Positions 8,202-18,394 of a DNA stretch of 64,000 bases are shown one piece after another. The translations under genes were made by a program, and so were the position numbers. The notes beneath the pieces were generated by a model, which made no database searches, was not told the origin of the DNA, and was given only the letters and a program-made list of their open reading frames with translations. The DNA comes from Halomonas ventosae (GTDB taxonomy: Bacteria; Pseudomonadota; Gammaproteobacteria; Pseudomonadales; Halomonadaceae). The DNA is taken from NCBI RefSeq assembly GCF_004363555.1, contig NZ_SNZJ01000003.1, forward strand, positions 158,019 through 222,018, read 5' to 3'. Numbering within the stretch: position 1 is the first letter of the stretch; every line of letters starts with the position of its first letter.

Positions 8202-10109
8202 TCAGCCGCTCACCGCATGGCTACCGTCGAAGGCGCGCCCGCTGAGATCCAGGTTCTCGCCGACCCGCTCCAGGGTCACCTCGACACGACGGTTCTGGCG
8301 GCGGCCTTCCACCGTGGCATTGCTCGCCACCGGCTGGCGCGAGCCATAGCCGCGCGTCTCGACCAGCCCCTGGTCGACCCCCTGGCTCACCAGGTAGCCC
8401 GCCACACTCTCGGCGCGCGCCCGGGAGAGCGGTTCGTTGATGGCATCACTGCCGGTGATGTCGGCATGGCCGGCGATGAAGACCCGGGCGAGGTTGTCCT
8501 TGCCGCGGATCTCGGCGGCCAGGGCGTCGAGCTCGCCGCGCGCCTCGGCGGAGAGCTCGGCACTGTTGATCTCGAACAGGGCATCGGCCGAGAGGGTGAC
8601 GTCCGGCGCCCGGGCCGGCGCCTCGATGCCGCCGGTGAAGTCGGCCAGGGTGAAACCCCGGGGGCCCTGGGTCGGGCAGATCACCTCGGGGTTGATCTCC
8701 ACCCCGTCGCTGCCCAGCTCGGCGAGGGTCGGCAGGTCGTCGCGCCGCACCTCGAGGGTCTGCATCAGCTGCCCCATGGCGGCCAGGGTGCGGGCATCGG
8801 CCAGCGCAGCGTCATACTGGGCATTGGCGTAGGCGCGACTGGCCTCGAAGTACTCGTTCTCGCTGTCCAGCACGTCGAGCAGGGTGCGCTGGCCAATGTC
8901 GAACTGCTGCTGGTAGGCGCCACGCACCCGGTCGATGGACTGGCGGTGCTCGTTGAGGTACTGCAGCTGCTCGCGCAGGCGATGGGTATCGTTGTAGGCA
9001 ATCTGGGTGGTCTGGCGCACGTCGACGCAGGCCTTCTCGCGAAGGTTCACGGCCTGCTCGACCCGGTCGCTGGCGGCGCGGAAGGAGGCCCGGTCGCTGC
9101 CGCCGCGATAGAGGTTCATGCTGGCCACCAGCTCGATGCTGTGGCGATCCCGGTGCTCGCCGTCGGCAATCACGTCGTAGTTGCCGTCGCTGTTCTCGTA
9201 GGTGCCGGTGCTGCCGCGCAGGTCGAGGCGCGGCTGGAAGGCCGAGCGGGTACCACGCTGCTCGGCGCGGGAGGCCTCGATATTCTCGATGGCGGCATGG
9301 AACTCGGGGTTGCCCTGGAAGGCCAGGTCCAGTGCCCGGCCCACATCCGCCGGCAGGCGATCGTCCAGCTCCGGGGCCGGGGCCAGGGTCTCCGCCGGCA
9401 GGTCGCCGACGATGCGCTGGTAGCGCGCGGTCACGTCATGGAGGTTGGAGGCCTCGGTCATCAGGTTGGACTCGGCCAGCGCCAGGCGGCCGCTGATCTG
9501 TTCCAGGTCGACCCGGCGCCCCGCTCCGGAGATCACGCGCGCCTCGATCTGGTTGTAGACCCGCAGGTGCTCGCGATAGTTGTCCTGGGCCAGGCGTACC
9601 AGCTCCCGGTAGCGCTGCACGTCCAGGTAGGCCCGCGTCGCCTCCAGGGCGACCTCCTCGCTGGCGCCCAGCAGCTCGTAGTAGCGCACCAGCTCGGCGC
9701 GGTCGAGGCGTTCGACCTCGCTGGCCGTGGCGAAGCCGTCCCAGAGCATCTGGGTGATGGTCAGTTCGGCATAGCTGGTGTCGTAGCTGCCGCGAGTGTC
9801 GAGCTGACGATCCTCCACGCCGATACCGGCCGAGACATCGACGCTGGGGAGATAGTTGCCGCGCGCCACCCCGATATCGTTGCCGGAGGCACGAAAGCCG
9901 TTCCAGGCGGCCTGAACCTCGGGGTTGGTGGAGATCGCCTGCTGGACCACCTGGCGCAGGTCGGTACTCCCCGGGGTCGCCAGGCCCGCCGGCAGTGACT
10001 GGGCCACGGCCGAGGCGAGCGGCAGCAGGGCCAGGGAGGTGCCAAGGGCCAGGCTGCCGGCAAGGCGACGAACACGGGTGCTGCTCACTGGATCGGTAAT
10101 GCGTTTCAT
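8202..10109 (-). CDS. TolC-family outer-membrane channel fused to an OmpA domain
   Basis: 635 residues with a Sec signal peptide (LALGTSLALLPLASAVAQS). Residues about 50-460 form the two-repeat TolC/OEP fold (QAISTNPEVQAAWN, IDRVRGAYQQQFDIGQRTLLDVLDSEN). The last 125 residues are an OmpA-like peptidoglycan-binding domain (ADALFEINSAELS, AGHADITGSDAINEPLSRAR, GYGSRQPVA, RRQNRRVEV). A normal TolC is about 450 residues, so this is a genuine C-terminal fusion that may anchor the channel to the cell wall. It is the first gene of the secretion operon, and AGGGAA precedes its ATG. It is probably the LapE-equivalent that holds the adhesin. Confidence 0.9.
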   Translation of the reverse strand: MKRITDPVSSTRVRRLAGSLALGTSLALLPLASAVAQSLPAGLATPGSTDLRQVVQQAISTNPEVQAAWNGFRASGNDIGVARGNYLPSVDVSAGIGVEDRQLDTRGSYDTSYAELTITQMLWDGFATASEVERLDRAELVRYYELLGASEEVALEATRAYLDVQRYRELVRLAQDNYREHLRVYNQIEARVISGAGRRVDLEQISGRLALAESNLMTEASNLHDVTARYQRIVGDLPAETLAPAPELDDRLPADVGRALDLAFQGNPEFHAAIENIEASRAEQRGTRSAFQPRLDLRGSTGTYENSDGNYDVIADGEHRDRHSIELVASMNLYRGGSDRASFRAASDRVEQAVNLREKACVDVRQTTQIAYNDTHRLREQLQYLNEHRQSIDRVRGAYQQQFDIGQRTLLDVLDSENEYFEASRAYANAQYDAALADARTLAAMGQLMQTLEVRRDDLPTLAELGSDGVEINPEVICPTQGPRGFTLADFTGGIEAPARAPDVTLSADALFEINSAELSAEARGELDALAAEIRGKDNLARVFIAGHADITGSDAINEPLSRARAESVAGYLVSQGVDQGLVETRGYGSRQPVASNATVEGRRQNRRVEVTLERVGENLDLSGRAFDGSHAVSG

Positions 10110-10544
10110 GGGTGTTCCCTTTCATGATGGCAAGGGCCTGGTATCTCGGCGACCGGGCTTGCCAGGAAATGAGGTGATCTTCTTGTTATGGCGGGTCCCA
10201 TGGGGCCGTATGACAGGCCCATGGCGCTTCCCTTCCCGACTTCCTATGTCGACCACCCCGAGGCGCCCCATCGGCCAGGCCCAGGGTCGGTCGAAAGCGT
10301 CAGACACCTCATGCCATTTCATGATGTGTCGCTTTGTAATCCAGCGTAACCGAATAGGAAGATTTGTCCACTGCTGGAGAGTGCGCAGCGGGCAGGAGGA
10401 GACCGACACTTGATGTAGGACAAGACCGACAAGGCGCCACCGCCCCGGCCACGACGGCACCTACACCGGCCGGCCACGCCGGGCGGCAAACGTGGTATCG
10501 TCTGACCGGTCCCCGAAACGGCATGGTCACCCAAGGAGAACGTC
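10110..10544. other. Intergenic region between the divergent secretion operon and a small hypothetical gene
   Basis: 435 bp with no convincing gene. The only AT-richer part, about 10320-10380, is the likeliest place for the leftward operon promoter; on the minus strand it reads TGGACA then TACGCT at suitable spacing, which is weak evidence. A palindromic hairpin, CCATGGGGCC/GGCCCATGG, lies at 10198-10224 without a T-tract. Short reading frames here look like chance. Confidence 0.5.
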
Positions 10545-10826
10545 ATGGCCTCATCGGAAATCCAGAAGACCCGCGTGATCAACGAGCTGCGGGGCTTCAT
10601 CAAGAAACTTCTGCAGGACCCGAAGATCCTCGAGCAGTCGCTGGAGATCACCCGCCGCCAGCTCGGCGAGCCGGGCGAGGGGGACGTGATGGCGCGGATC
10701 GCCAACGAGATCTCCGACACCACCAGCGTGCACATCCCCGAGGATCCCCAGGAGCACTCCGAGGCCGACCGGCTCTTCCTTGAGCTGCTCAAGGAAGTGG
10801 TCAAGGAGGAGCAGGCGCTCTACTGA
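10545..10826 (+). CDS. Small acidic hypothetical protein
   Basis: 93 residues (MASSEIQKTRVINELRG...), mostly charged and apparently helical, with no signal peptide or membrane segment. The start is supported by AAGGAGA eight bases upstream, and codon use matches its neighbours, so it is very probably a real gene. I do not recognise a family. It lies about 150 bp before thiI on the same strand and could share transcription with it. No function is proposed. Confidence 0.7.
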   Translation: MASSEIQKTRVINELRGFIKKLLQDPKILEQSLEITRRQLGEPGEGDVMARIANEISDTTSVHIPEDPQEHSEADRLFLELLKEVVKEEQALY

Positions 10827-10980
10827 CGCCCGGCCCGCCCCGCTACCCGGCCCTCTCCCGGCCACGCGCCGGGAGAGCAACGTCAGCGACCTGCACGCCC
10901 CCCATTACGGGGCCGGGCCTGCCCTTGGTCGCCCGCCCTTGGTAGAATGGGGCGCACATTGTTGCTGCTGTTCCTGTCGA

Positions 10981-12456
10981 ATGACCTACCTGCTCAAGCT
11001 CCACCCCGAGATCACCATCAAGTCCCGTTCCGTGCGCCAGCACATGACCCGCTGCCTCGCCAGCAACGTGCGCAACACCCTGCGCCAGCTGGAGGAAGGC
11101 GTGCGCGTCAAGGGTGGCTGGGACGCCCTGCTCGTGAGCCTGCCCGACGCCCTTCCCGCCGGCCGTGTGGAAGAAATGGAGGACACCCTGGCCCGGATCC
11201 CTGGCATCCATGAGATTCTGGCCACCGAGGCGGTGCCCTGCGGCTCGCTGGACGAGGCCGCCGCCTGGATCGTGCCGCACTGGAAGGCGGCCATCGCCGG
11301 GCGCCGCTTCCGGGTCCGGGCCAAGCGCCGGGGCGATCATGACTTCTCCTCCATGGATCTCGAGCGCCGCCTGGGCAGCGCCCTGCTCGCGGCCGATCCC
11401 ACGGCACGGGTCGACCTCAAGCACCCCGAGGTCGTGGTGTCGGTGGAGCTGACCCACCGACGGCTGCAGCTGATCCGCTCGCGCCGCCCGGGCCTGGGGG
11501 GCTATCCGCTGGGGGTTCAGGGCCAGGCCCTGGCGCTGGTCTCGGGTGGCTTCGACTCGCCGGTGGCGGCCTGGCGGATGCTGCGCCGCGGCATCAAGAC
11601 CCACTACCTCTTCTTCAACCTGGGCGGACCGGCCCACGAGAGCGGCGTGCGGGAAGTCACCCACCACCTCTGGCAGCGCTACAGCGCCTCCCACAACGTC
11701 GACTTCACCTCGGTGCCCTTCGAGGGGGTGGTCGCGGAGATCCTGCGGACCATTCCCGATGGCCTGATGGGCGTGATCCTCAAGCGCATGATGGTACGCG
11801 CGGCCAGCCGCGTGGCCGCCCGGTCGGGGATCCCGGCGCTGGTCACCGGGGACGCCATCGCTCAGGTCTCCAGCCAGACCCTCACCAACCTGGCGCTGAT
11901 CGATGCCGCCAGCGAGCTGCCGATCCTGCGGCCGCTGGTCACGGAGGACAAGCAGGAGATCATCGACACGGCCCGCCGCATCGATACCGCGCGCTTCGCC
12001 GAACAGATGCCCGAATACTGCGGAGTCATCTCGCGCCGTCCCCACACCCGGGCGCCTGCCGACAAGGTGCTCGCCGCCGAGGCCGAGTTCGACTTCGGGG
12101 TTCTCGATGCCGCCATCGAGGCCGCCGCCGTGACCCGCGCCAGCCGCCTGCTGGAGGACCAGCGGCAGCCCGGCGAGGTGACCGTCGTCGACTCGCTGGC
12201 CAGCCTGGCCCGGATGCCGGCGGTCAGCGTGATCGACATCCGCCCCCCGGACGAGCGCGAGGCGGCACCGCTCGAGCTTCCCGAGATACCCTGCCTGGCG
12301 ATCCCCTTCTACGAGTTGCAGGACCAGGCGCAGACGCTGCCCGGCGACCGCGACTACCTGCTCTACTGCGACCAGGGGGTGATGAGCCACATGCAGGCGC
12401 TGCACCTGAAGGATCGCGGCATGGACCACTTCGGCGTCCTTCGCCACGCCTCCTGA
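10981..12456 (+). CDS. thiI: tRNA 4-thiouridine synthase / thiazole sulfur carrier ThiI
   Basis: 491 residues from ATG 10981 (MTYLLKLHPEITIKSRSVRQ), matching the usual start of ThiI. The frame is open further upstream, but that extension shows no similarity. Order: ferredoxin-like and THUMP domains (about 1-165), the PP-loop SGGFDS at 188-193 that adenylates U8 of tRNA, the conserved Cys in PEYCGV (347), and a C-terminal rhodanese domain with its persulfide Cys in LLYCDQG (463). Presence of the rhodanese domain means it can also supply sulfur for thiamine thiazole synthesis, which links it to thiO-thiS-thiG at 33.5 kb. Length matches E. coli ThiI (482). Confidence 0.97.
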   Translation: MTYLLKLHPEITIKSRSVRQHMTRCLASNVRNTLRQLEEGVRVKGGWDALLVSLPDALPAGRVEEMEDTLARIPGIHEILATEAVPCGSLDEAAAWIVPHWKAAIAGRRFRVRAKRRGDHDFSSMDLERRLGSALLAADPTARVDLKHPEVVVSVELTHRRLQLIRSRRPGLGGYPLGVQGQALALVSGGFDSPVAAWRMLRRGIKTHYLFFNLGGPAHESGVREVTHHLWQRYSASHNVDFTSVPFEGVVAEILRTIPDGLMGVILKRMMVRAASRVAARSGIPALVTGDAIAQVSSQTLTNLALIDAASELPILRPLVTEDKQEIIDTARRIDTARFAEQMPEYCGVISRRPHTRAPADKVLAAEAEFDFGVLDAAIEAAAVTRASRLLEDQRQPGEVTVVDSLASLARMPAVSVIDIRPPDEREAAPLELPEIPCLAIPFYELQDQAQTLPGDRDYLLYCDQGVMSHMQALHLKDRGMDHFGVLRHAS

Positions 12457-12574
12457 ACCCGGGGCAGGCACAACTCGTGGAGATTTTCTCCTGCCCGACT
12501 GATCCACTTTCCCCGGCATCCGGCTACGCTACAAAAGGATACAATCTGCAAACGGATCTTGCCGGGGGTGGCAC

Positions 12575-15500
12575 ATGGGCGGGGATGACTCGGCGTCACG
12601 GGGAAGCGGCGACCGGCAGGCTGACGGCACCATCGGCCGCGAGGCGCCACCGGCGGGGCAGGCCCCGCCGCCTCGCAGGCTCCTGCGTCACCGGGGGCTG
12701 ATCCTTCTGGCGCTGCTTGCCATCACGCTCGCCACCCTGCTGGTCGCCGAGGCCAGGACCTCCCACCTCCAGTCCCAGGAGCTCTCGCGCTATGCCGCCA
12801 CCCTGCGCTATACCCTGGCGCCGGGGCCAAGCCCGTATATCCAGTTCCCGCACCACGGCCCCTTCGACCAGCGACTGGGCTATACCCGGCTTCCGGAGAT
12901 CCAGCAGCGACTGCTCGCCGACGGCTATGCCATCGAGCGCCAGGTGCGCTTCTCTCAGCCACTGCTGGAATACACGCAGCGCGGCTTCTTTCCGCCCTAT
13001 ACCGAGAAGACCCGGAGCGGGCTGACGCTCGAGGAGTGCCGCGGCGGCACCCTCTACCACTTTCGTCATCCGCAGCGCCACTACCCCCACTTCGACGCGG
13101 TACCACCGCTGGTCCTGCAGGTGCTGCTCTACATCGAGAACCGCCAGCTGCTGGATGCCGACACCCCCAGGGCCAACCCTGCGGTGGACTGGCCACGCTT
13201 CATCAAGGCCGCGTTCTCCCAGGCGGGACGCGCACTGGACCTGACCGGCCAGGCCGCCGGCGGCAGTACGCTGGCCACCCAGGTCGAGAAGTATCGCCAC
13301 TCCCCCGACGGACTGACCGCCTCGCCCATGGAGAAGCTGCGCCAGATGGTCTCGGCCAGCGTACGCGGCTACCGGCACGGCCCGCAGACGCTCGCCGCAC
13401 GCCAGGACGTGGCGCTGGACTACCTCAACTCGGTGCCGCTCTCAGCGGCCCCCGGCTATGGTGAGGTCCATGGCCTGGGGGATGGCCTGTGGGTGTGGTT
13501 CGGCGCCGATTTCGACGACGTCAACCGCCTGCTGGTGCCGACCTTCAATGCCCCGGACAGCCTCGCCGCCCAGGGCCTGGCGCTGCGCCAGGTGGTGGCC
13601 CTGATGATCGCCCAGCGTCGTCCCTCCTGGTACCTGAACAGCGGCCACCAGTCCCTGGAGTCACTGACCGACAGCCACCTGCGACTGCTCGCCGACGAGG
13701 GCCTGGTGACACCGCCCCTGCGCGACGCCGCCCTGGACCATCGCCTGACCTTCCGCGACTTCGCCAAGGAGCCGGTACGCCTGCGGGTCGACCACGACAA
13801 GGGCCTGCAGGTGGCCCGCCAGCGGCTCGGCCGCCTGGTGGGCCTGTCCTTCTACGACCTCGACCGGCTGGACCTCTCGGCACGCACCACCCTGCACGGT
13901 GACCTCCAGCGCCAGGTCAGCGAGTATCTGCAGCGACTGGTCGACCCGGCCTTCGCGAGCGAGGTCGGGCTGCTGGGCGAGCGCATGCTGTCGCCCGAAC
14001 GGGCCGCCGACGTGCGTTACAGCTTCACCCTGCTCGAGCGCGACGCCACGGGCTTTCGGGTGCGCGTCCAGACCGACACCACCGGCCAGCCCTTCGACAT
14101 CAACGAAGGCAGCAAGCTGGAGCTCGGCTCCACCGCCAAGCTGAGGGTGCTGGCCACCTACCTGGAGGTGATCGCCGAACTGCACGGCCGCCATGCCGGC
14201 ATGCCGGTGGAAGCCCTTCGCCGGGTCGAACTGGATCGGCAGGACGTGCTGAGCCGCTGGGTGATCGACCGACTCATCGCCGAGCCCGGCATGGGCCTTC
14301 GCCCCCTGCTCGAGGCCGCTATGCAACGTCGCTACTCGGCCAGCCCCCACGAGGCCTTCTTCACCGGCGGTGGCCGCCATACCTTCGGCAACTTCCGCCG
14401 CGAGGATGACGGCCGCCACCCCGGCCTCGATGATGCCCTGCGCGAATCGCTCAACCTGCCCTTCGTGCGCCTGCTGCGCGACCTGGTGCACCATGTGATT
14501 CATCAGGGCGAGAGCCGCCGCCAGCTGCTCGAGGACGATCATGACCCGCGTCGGCAGGCCTACCTGGCGCACTTCGCCGACCGCGAGGGCCAGGTCTTTC
14601 TCCAGCGCTTCTGGCGCAAGTACCAGGGGAACTCGCGCGATGAACGCCTGGCCCGCTTCCTCGACGGCCTGCGCCCCACGGCGTCCCGGCTGTCAGCCGC
14701 GCACCGCTACCTGTTTCCCGACGCCGACCGCGATGCCTTCGCCGCCTTCCTCGCGGCCAGGCTGCCTGGCGAGGCGCTTGGCGAACGACGCCTCGAGGCG
14801 CTCTACCGCGACCACGCGCCGGGCAGGCACGGCCTCAACGACCAGGGGTACATCGCCGGGGTGCACCCGCTGGAGCTGTGGCTGGTCGGCTATCTGCTGG
14901 ACCAGCCCGAGGCGGGGTTGCGCGAGGTCATCGCGGCGAGCCACCAGCAGCGCCAGGAGGCCTATGGCTGGCTGTCCAGGACACGTCACCGCAGCGCCCG
15001 CGACGTGCGCATCCGCACCATGCTCGAGGTGGAGGCCTTCGACGAGATCCACCGCCGCTGGCAGCGCCTGGGCTATCCCTTCGACCAGCTGGTGCCATCG
15101 CTTGCCACCGCCGTGGGAAGCTCCGGAGACCGTCCCGCCGCACTGGCCGAACTGATGGGGATCATCCTCAATGACGGCGTCCGCCTGCCGGTGCTGCGCA
15201 TCGACGAGTTGCACTTCGCGGCGGATACCCCCTACGAGACACGCTTCGTTCCCGCCGGCTCTCGCGCCCGGCGCGTCATGGCCCCGGAGGTCGCCGCCGT
15301 GCTGCGCGAGGCCCTCGCCCAGGTCGTGGCGGGCGGGACCGCCCGCCGCCTGCAGGGCAGCTTCACCCTCGCGGATGACGCCCCGCTGGTGATGGGCGGC
15401 AAGACCGGCACCGGCAACAACCGCATCGAGACGGTGACCCGCAGCGGCCAGGTGATCGACTCCCGCGCCCGCAATCGGACCGCCACCTTCGTCTTCCACC

Positions 15501-15694
15501 TGGGCGAGCACCACTTCGGCACACTCACCGCCTACGTGGCCGGCAGTCAGTCCGACGACTTCCGCTTCACCTCGGCACTGCCCGTCCAGGTGCTCAAGGG
15601 GATGGAACCCTTGCTGGCCCCCTACCTGGCCCCTGGAGCCGCCGGCCGATGCCGCTCCCCCGAGGCCGAGGAAGGGCAGCTGGCGATGCGCTGA
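12575..15694 (+). CDS. Large GT51 transglycosylase / transpeptidase-like protein
   Basis: 1039 residues. A basic Pro-rich cytoplasmic tail is followed by one membrane helix (about 41-59) and then a GT51 peptidoglycan glycosyltransferase region. Its catalytic Glu is in LLYIENRQLL (E188) and its second motif reads GGSTLATQVEK (229-239). A transpeptidase domain follows, with S519-TAK522, SLN at 625-627 and K943-TGTG, so all three penicillin-binding motifs are present although widely spaced. Both domains are divergent: the usual ED and QQ of GT51 read EN and TQ. It is longer than ordinary class A PBPs (about 800). I infer a bifunctional or specialised cell-wall synthase; the substrate is not deducible. 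The ATG is at 12575. Confidence 0.8.
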   Translation: MGGDDSASRGSGDRQADGTIGREAPPAGQAPPPRRLLRHRGLILLALLAITLATLLVAEARTSHLQSQELSRYAATLRYTLAPGPSPYIQFPHHGPFDQRLGYTRLPEIQQRLLADGYAIERQVRFSQPLLEYTQRGFFPPYTEKTRSGLTLEECRGGTLYHFRHPQRHYPHFDAVPPLVLQVLLYIENRQLLDADTPRANPAVDWPRFIKAAFSQAGRALDLTGQAAGGSTLATQVEKYRHSPDGLTASPMEKLRQMVSASVRGYRHGPQTLAARQDVALDYLNSVPLSAAPGYGEVHGLGDGLWVWFGADFDDVNRLLVPTFNAPDSLAAQGLALRQVVALMIAQRRPSWYLNSGHQSLESLTDSHLRLLADEGLVTPPLRDAALDHRLTFRDFAKEPVRLRVDHDKGLQVARQRLGRLVGLSFYDLDRLDLSARTTLHGDLQRQVSEYLQRLVDPAFASEVGLLGERMLSPERAADVRYSFTLLERDATGFRVRVQTDTTGQPFDINEGSKLELGSTAKLRVLATYLEVIAELHGRHAGMPVEALRRVELDRQDVLSRWVIDRLIAEPGMGLRPLLEAAMQRRYSASPHEAFFTGGGRHTFGNFRREDDGRHPGLDDALRESLNLPFVRLLRDLVHHVIHQGESRRQLLEDDHDPRRQAYLAHFADREGQVFLQRFWRKYQGNSRDERLARFLDGLRPTASRLSAAHRYLFPDADRDAFAAFLAARLPGEALGERRLEALYRDHAPGRHGLNDQGYIAGVHPLELWLVGYLLDQPEAGLREVIAASHQQRQEAYGWLSRTRHRSARDVRIRTMLEVEAFDEIHRRWQRLGYPFDQLVPSLATAVGSSGDRPAALAELMGIILNDGVRLPVLRIDELHFAADTPYETRFVPAGSRARRVMAPEVAAVLREALAQVVAGGTARRLQGSFTLADDAPLVMGGKTGTGNNRIETVTRSGQVIDSRARNRTATFVFHLGEHHFGTLTAYVAGSQSDDFRFTSALPVQVLKGMEPLLAPYLAPGAAGRCRSPEAEEGQLAMR

Positions 15695-15727
15695 ACGCCA
15701 GTGGGAACCTGCACAACCGCCAGAGAG

Positions 15728-15762
15728 ACCACGGCCCGGCAGGTCGCCTGCCGGGCCGTGGT
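15728..15762 (+). terminator. Hairpin terminator after the transglycosylase gene
   Basis: A perfect 16-bp stem (ACCACGGCCCGGCAGG pairs with its complement across a TCG loop) lies 34 bp after the stop codon. The following T-tract is weak (GTTCGAGCTT). It sits between two convergent genes and may work for both. Confidence 0.65.
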
Positions 15763-15858
15763 GTTCGAGCTTGCCAGATGGGAACCTATCTTGCTCAGGG
15801 AGCCGGCCCGATCATGCCACGAGCCCGAGCGCCACTGAGGTGTAACGGCGCGAGGGGC

Positions 15859-16128
15859 TCACTCGCAGGGCACCACGCGACGCGCGGTATCCTTGGCCCA
15901 GAGGCTCTTGCCGTCCGGGGTGGTGCCGTGGGCGTTCCAGGTCTCGCTGACCTCGACGCAGTAGGAGCCAAGATCCTCGATGCGCTTCTCCGGGTTGGCG
16001 GGGCGCTCGTCGCTGATCCGCATGATATCCGGGTTGGCACTGGTATAGGTCGGGGAGATGGCACTGCTGGCGCAGCCGGCGGTAAGGGCGGCGAGCACTG
16101 CCAGGGGCAGGGCATGACGTAGACGCAT
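15859..16128 (-). CDS. Small predicted lipoprotein
   Basis: 89 residues from ATG 16128, preceded by GAGGAA. The N-terminus is a lipoprotein signal (MRLRHALPLAVLAALTAGC) with lipobox LTAG/C, so the mature protein starts at Cys19. The mature part of about 70 residues (SSAISPTYTSANPDIMRIS...) has two further Cys and no recognised domain. The frame is open upstream, but that extension would bury the signal peptide and is rejected. Probably a periplasmic-side membrane-anchored protein of unknown role. It is a single gene, convergent with the transglycosylase. Confidence 0.75.
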   Translation of the reverse strand: MRLRHALPLAVLAALTAGCASSAISPTYTSANPDIMRISDERPANPEKRIEDLGSYCVEVSETWNAHGTTPDGKSLWAKDTARRVVPCE

Positions 16129-16342
16129 GGGGAATTCCTCCGGGAGGGGGGACAGGGTTCTCCAGCGTGACTTCGGTTGCAGGACCTCCGGCCGGCCGTC
16201 ACTCCGTTTGACGCCCCGCCAGATGGCGGCATCATACCCGAGCGGTCGAGATCGCGCCAATCGGGCGCTCGGCGCGGATGCAGCCATGCGCGAAGATGGC
16301 TACAATCGTGGCCTGATTTTCAACGGGATACCCTGAGCCGCC

Positions 16343-18385
16343 ATGTCGAACACCGCCCGCGCCTCGCGCAAGATCCTGGTCACCAGCGCCCTGCCCTACG
16401 CCAACGGTGCCATCCACCTGGGCCACCTGCTGGAGTACATCCAGACCGACATCTGGGTGCGCTTCCAGAAGAGCCGCGGGCATGAGTGTCACTACGTGTG
16501 TGCCGACGACGCCCACGGCACGGCCATCATGCTGCGCGCGGAGCAGGAGGGCATCACCTCCGAGGCGCTGATCGAACGGGTCTCCCGCGACCACCAGACC
16601 GACTTCTCCCGCTTCGGGGTGGCCTTCGACAACTATCACTCGACCCACTCCCCGGAGAACCGCCACTTCAGCGAGCTGATCTACACCCGGCTGCGCGACA
16701 AGGGGCATATCGCCACCCGCGATATCGAGCAGATGTTCGACCCGGTGAAGGGCCTGTTCCTGGCCGACCGCTTCATCAAGGGCACCTGTCCGAAGTGCAA
16801 GGCCGAGGACCAGTACGGCGACAACTGCGAGGCCTGCGGCGCCACCTACACGCCGGCGGAGCTGATCGATCCGGTCTCGGCGATCTCCGGTGCCGCCCCC
16901 GAGGTGAGAAGCTCCACCCACTACTTCTTCAAGCTGCCGGACTTCGCCGATTTCCTGAAGGCGTGGATCGACGATGACCATGTCCAGCCGCAGATCCGCA
17001 ACAAGCTGATGGAGTGGTTCGAGTCGGGCTTCAACGAATGGGACATCTCCCGCGACGCCCCCTACTTCGGCTTCGAGATCCCCGACGCGCCGGGCAAGTA
17101 CTTCTACGTCTGGCTGGATGCGCCGATCGGCTACCTGGCCAGCTTCAAGAACCTCTGCGACCGCCGGGGGATGGACTTCGACGCCTACTGGGCACCCGAC
17201 TCCGACGCCGAGGTCTACCACTTCATCGGCAAGGACATCGTCTACTTCCACGCCCTGTTCTGGCCGGCCATGCTCCACGGCGCCGACTTCCGGACGCCCA
17301 CCGCGGTCAACTGCCACGGCTTCGTCACCGTGAACGGCGCCAAGATGTCGAAGTCGCGGGGCACCTTCATCAAGGCCGCGACCTATGCCGACCACCTCAA
17401 CCCCGAGTACCTGCGCTACTACTTCGCCGCCAAGCTGACCTCGCGGGTCGACGACCTGGACCTCAACCTCGAGGACTTCGCGGCGCGGGTGAACAGCGAC
17501 CTGGTCGGCAAGGTGGTCAACATCGCCAGCCGCTGTGCCGGCTTCGTCAAGAAGCTCGGCGGCGGGAGGCTCGCCGCCCACTGCAGCGAGCCCGAGATGG
17601 TGGCGCGCTTCATCGCCGCCGGTGACGCCATCGCCGAGGAGTTCGAGGCCCGCGAGTTCGGCCGCGCCATGCGCCGCGTGATGGAGCTGGCCGACGAGGC
17701 CAACACCTACATTGCCGACGCCGAGCCCTGGGTGCTGGCCAAGCAACCCGGCCGCGAGCAGGAGGTGCTGGAGATCTGCTCGGTGGGTATCAACCTGTTC
17801 CGCCAGCTGATGGTCTACCTGGCCCCGGTAGTACCGGCCATGGCCGAGCAGGCCCAGGCGTTCCTCGGGCTCGACACTCTCGACTGGCACAGCCGCCACA
17901 CCCTGCTGGTGGACCACGAGATCGCCAAGTTCAAGCCGCTGATGACCCGCGTGGAGCGGGACAAGATCGATGCCATGATGGCGGCATCGAAGGAGGACCT
18001 GGTGGAAGAGCAGAAACTCAAGGAGACGGCGAAGGGCCCCCTGGCCGAGGAGCCCATCGGTGAGGAGATCAGCTTCGACGACTTCGCCAGGGTCGACCTG
18101 CGCATCGCCCGCATCGCCCGGGCGGAGTATGTCGAGAAGGCCGACAAGCTGCTCAAGCTGACCCTGGACCTGGGCGGCGAGACCCGCACCGTCTTCGCCG
18201 GCATCCGCGCCGCCTATGCCCCGGAGGCCCTGGAGGGGCGGCTGACGGTGATGGTCGCCAACCTGGCGCCGCGCAAGATGCGCTTCGGCGTGTCAGAGGG
18301 CATGGTGCTCGCCGCCGGCAGTGACGACGGCATCTACCTGCTCGGCCCTGATTCCGGCGCCGAGCCGGGCCAGCGGGTGCGCTGA
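16343..18385 (+). CDS. metG: Methionyl-tRNA synthetase
   Basis: 680 residues, as in E. coli MetG (677). It charges tRNA-Met with methionine. HIGH-type motif in [10 protein letters not shown], four zinc-binding Cys (CPKC...CEAC at about 150-170), KMSKS loop in [11 protein letters not shown], an anticodon-binding helical region, and a C-terminal tRNA-binding (EMAP/Trbp111) domain ([14 protein letters not shown]...[15 protein letters not shown]) that mediates dimerisation. A TACAAT box at 16301-16306 may be the -10 element of its promoter. An rnfB-like gene follows only 9 bp after the stop. Confidence 0.98.
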   Translation: MSNTARASRKILVTSALPYANGAIHLGHLLEYIQTDIWVRFQKSRGHECHYVCADDAHGTAIMLRAEQEGITSEALIERVSRDHQTDFSRFGVAFDNYHSTHSPENRHFSELIYTRLRDKGHIATRDIEQMFDPVKGLFLADRFIKGTCPKCKAEDQYGDNCEACGATYTPAELIDPVSAISGAAPEVRSSTHYFFKLPDFADFLKAWIDDDHVQPQIRNKLMEWFESGFNEWDISRDAPYFGFEIPDAPGKYFYVWLDAPIGYLASFKNLCDRRGMDFDAYWAPDSDAEVYHFIGKDIVYFHALFWPAMLHGADFRTPTAVNCHGFVTVNGAKMSKSRGTFIKAATYADHLNPEYLRYYFAAKLTSRVDDLDLNLEDFAARVNSDLVGKVVNIASRCAGFVKKLGGGRLAAHCSEPEMVARFIAAGDAIAEEFEAREFGRAMRRVMELADEANTYIADAEPWVLAKQPGREQEVLEICSVGINLFRQLMVYLAPVVPAMAEQAQAFLGLDTLDWHSRHTLLVDHEIAKFKPLMTRVERDKIDAMMAASKEDLVEEQKLKETAKGPLAEEPIGEEISFDDFARVDLRIARIARAEYVEKADKLLKLTLDLGGETRTVFAGIRAAYAPEALEGRLTVMVANLAPRKMRFGVSEGMVLAAGSDDGIYLLGPDSGAEPGQRVR

Positions 18386-18394
18386 GGCGCCGCC

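Noticed and set aside
7116-9998. 960-codon plus-strand frame opposite the secretion genes
   Set aside because: Antisense to well-defined ABC and TolC genes. Long antisense frames are common at this GC content.
10198-10224. Hairpin CCATGGGGCC/GGCCCATGG as a terminator
   Set aside because: One bulge, no T-tract, and it lies between divergent genes where no terminator is expected. Could be an operator, but there is no support.
10122-10530. Minus-strand short frames in the gap before the small hypothetical gene
   Set aside because: No ribosome sites and no protein-like composition.
10780-10980. 67-codon N-terminal extension of thiI
   Set aside because: Overlaps the preceding gene, and ThiI homologues start at MTYLLKLHPE.
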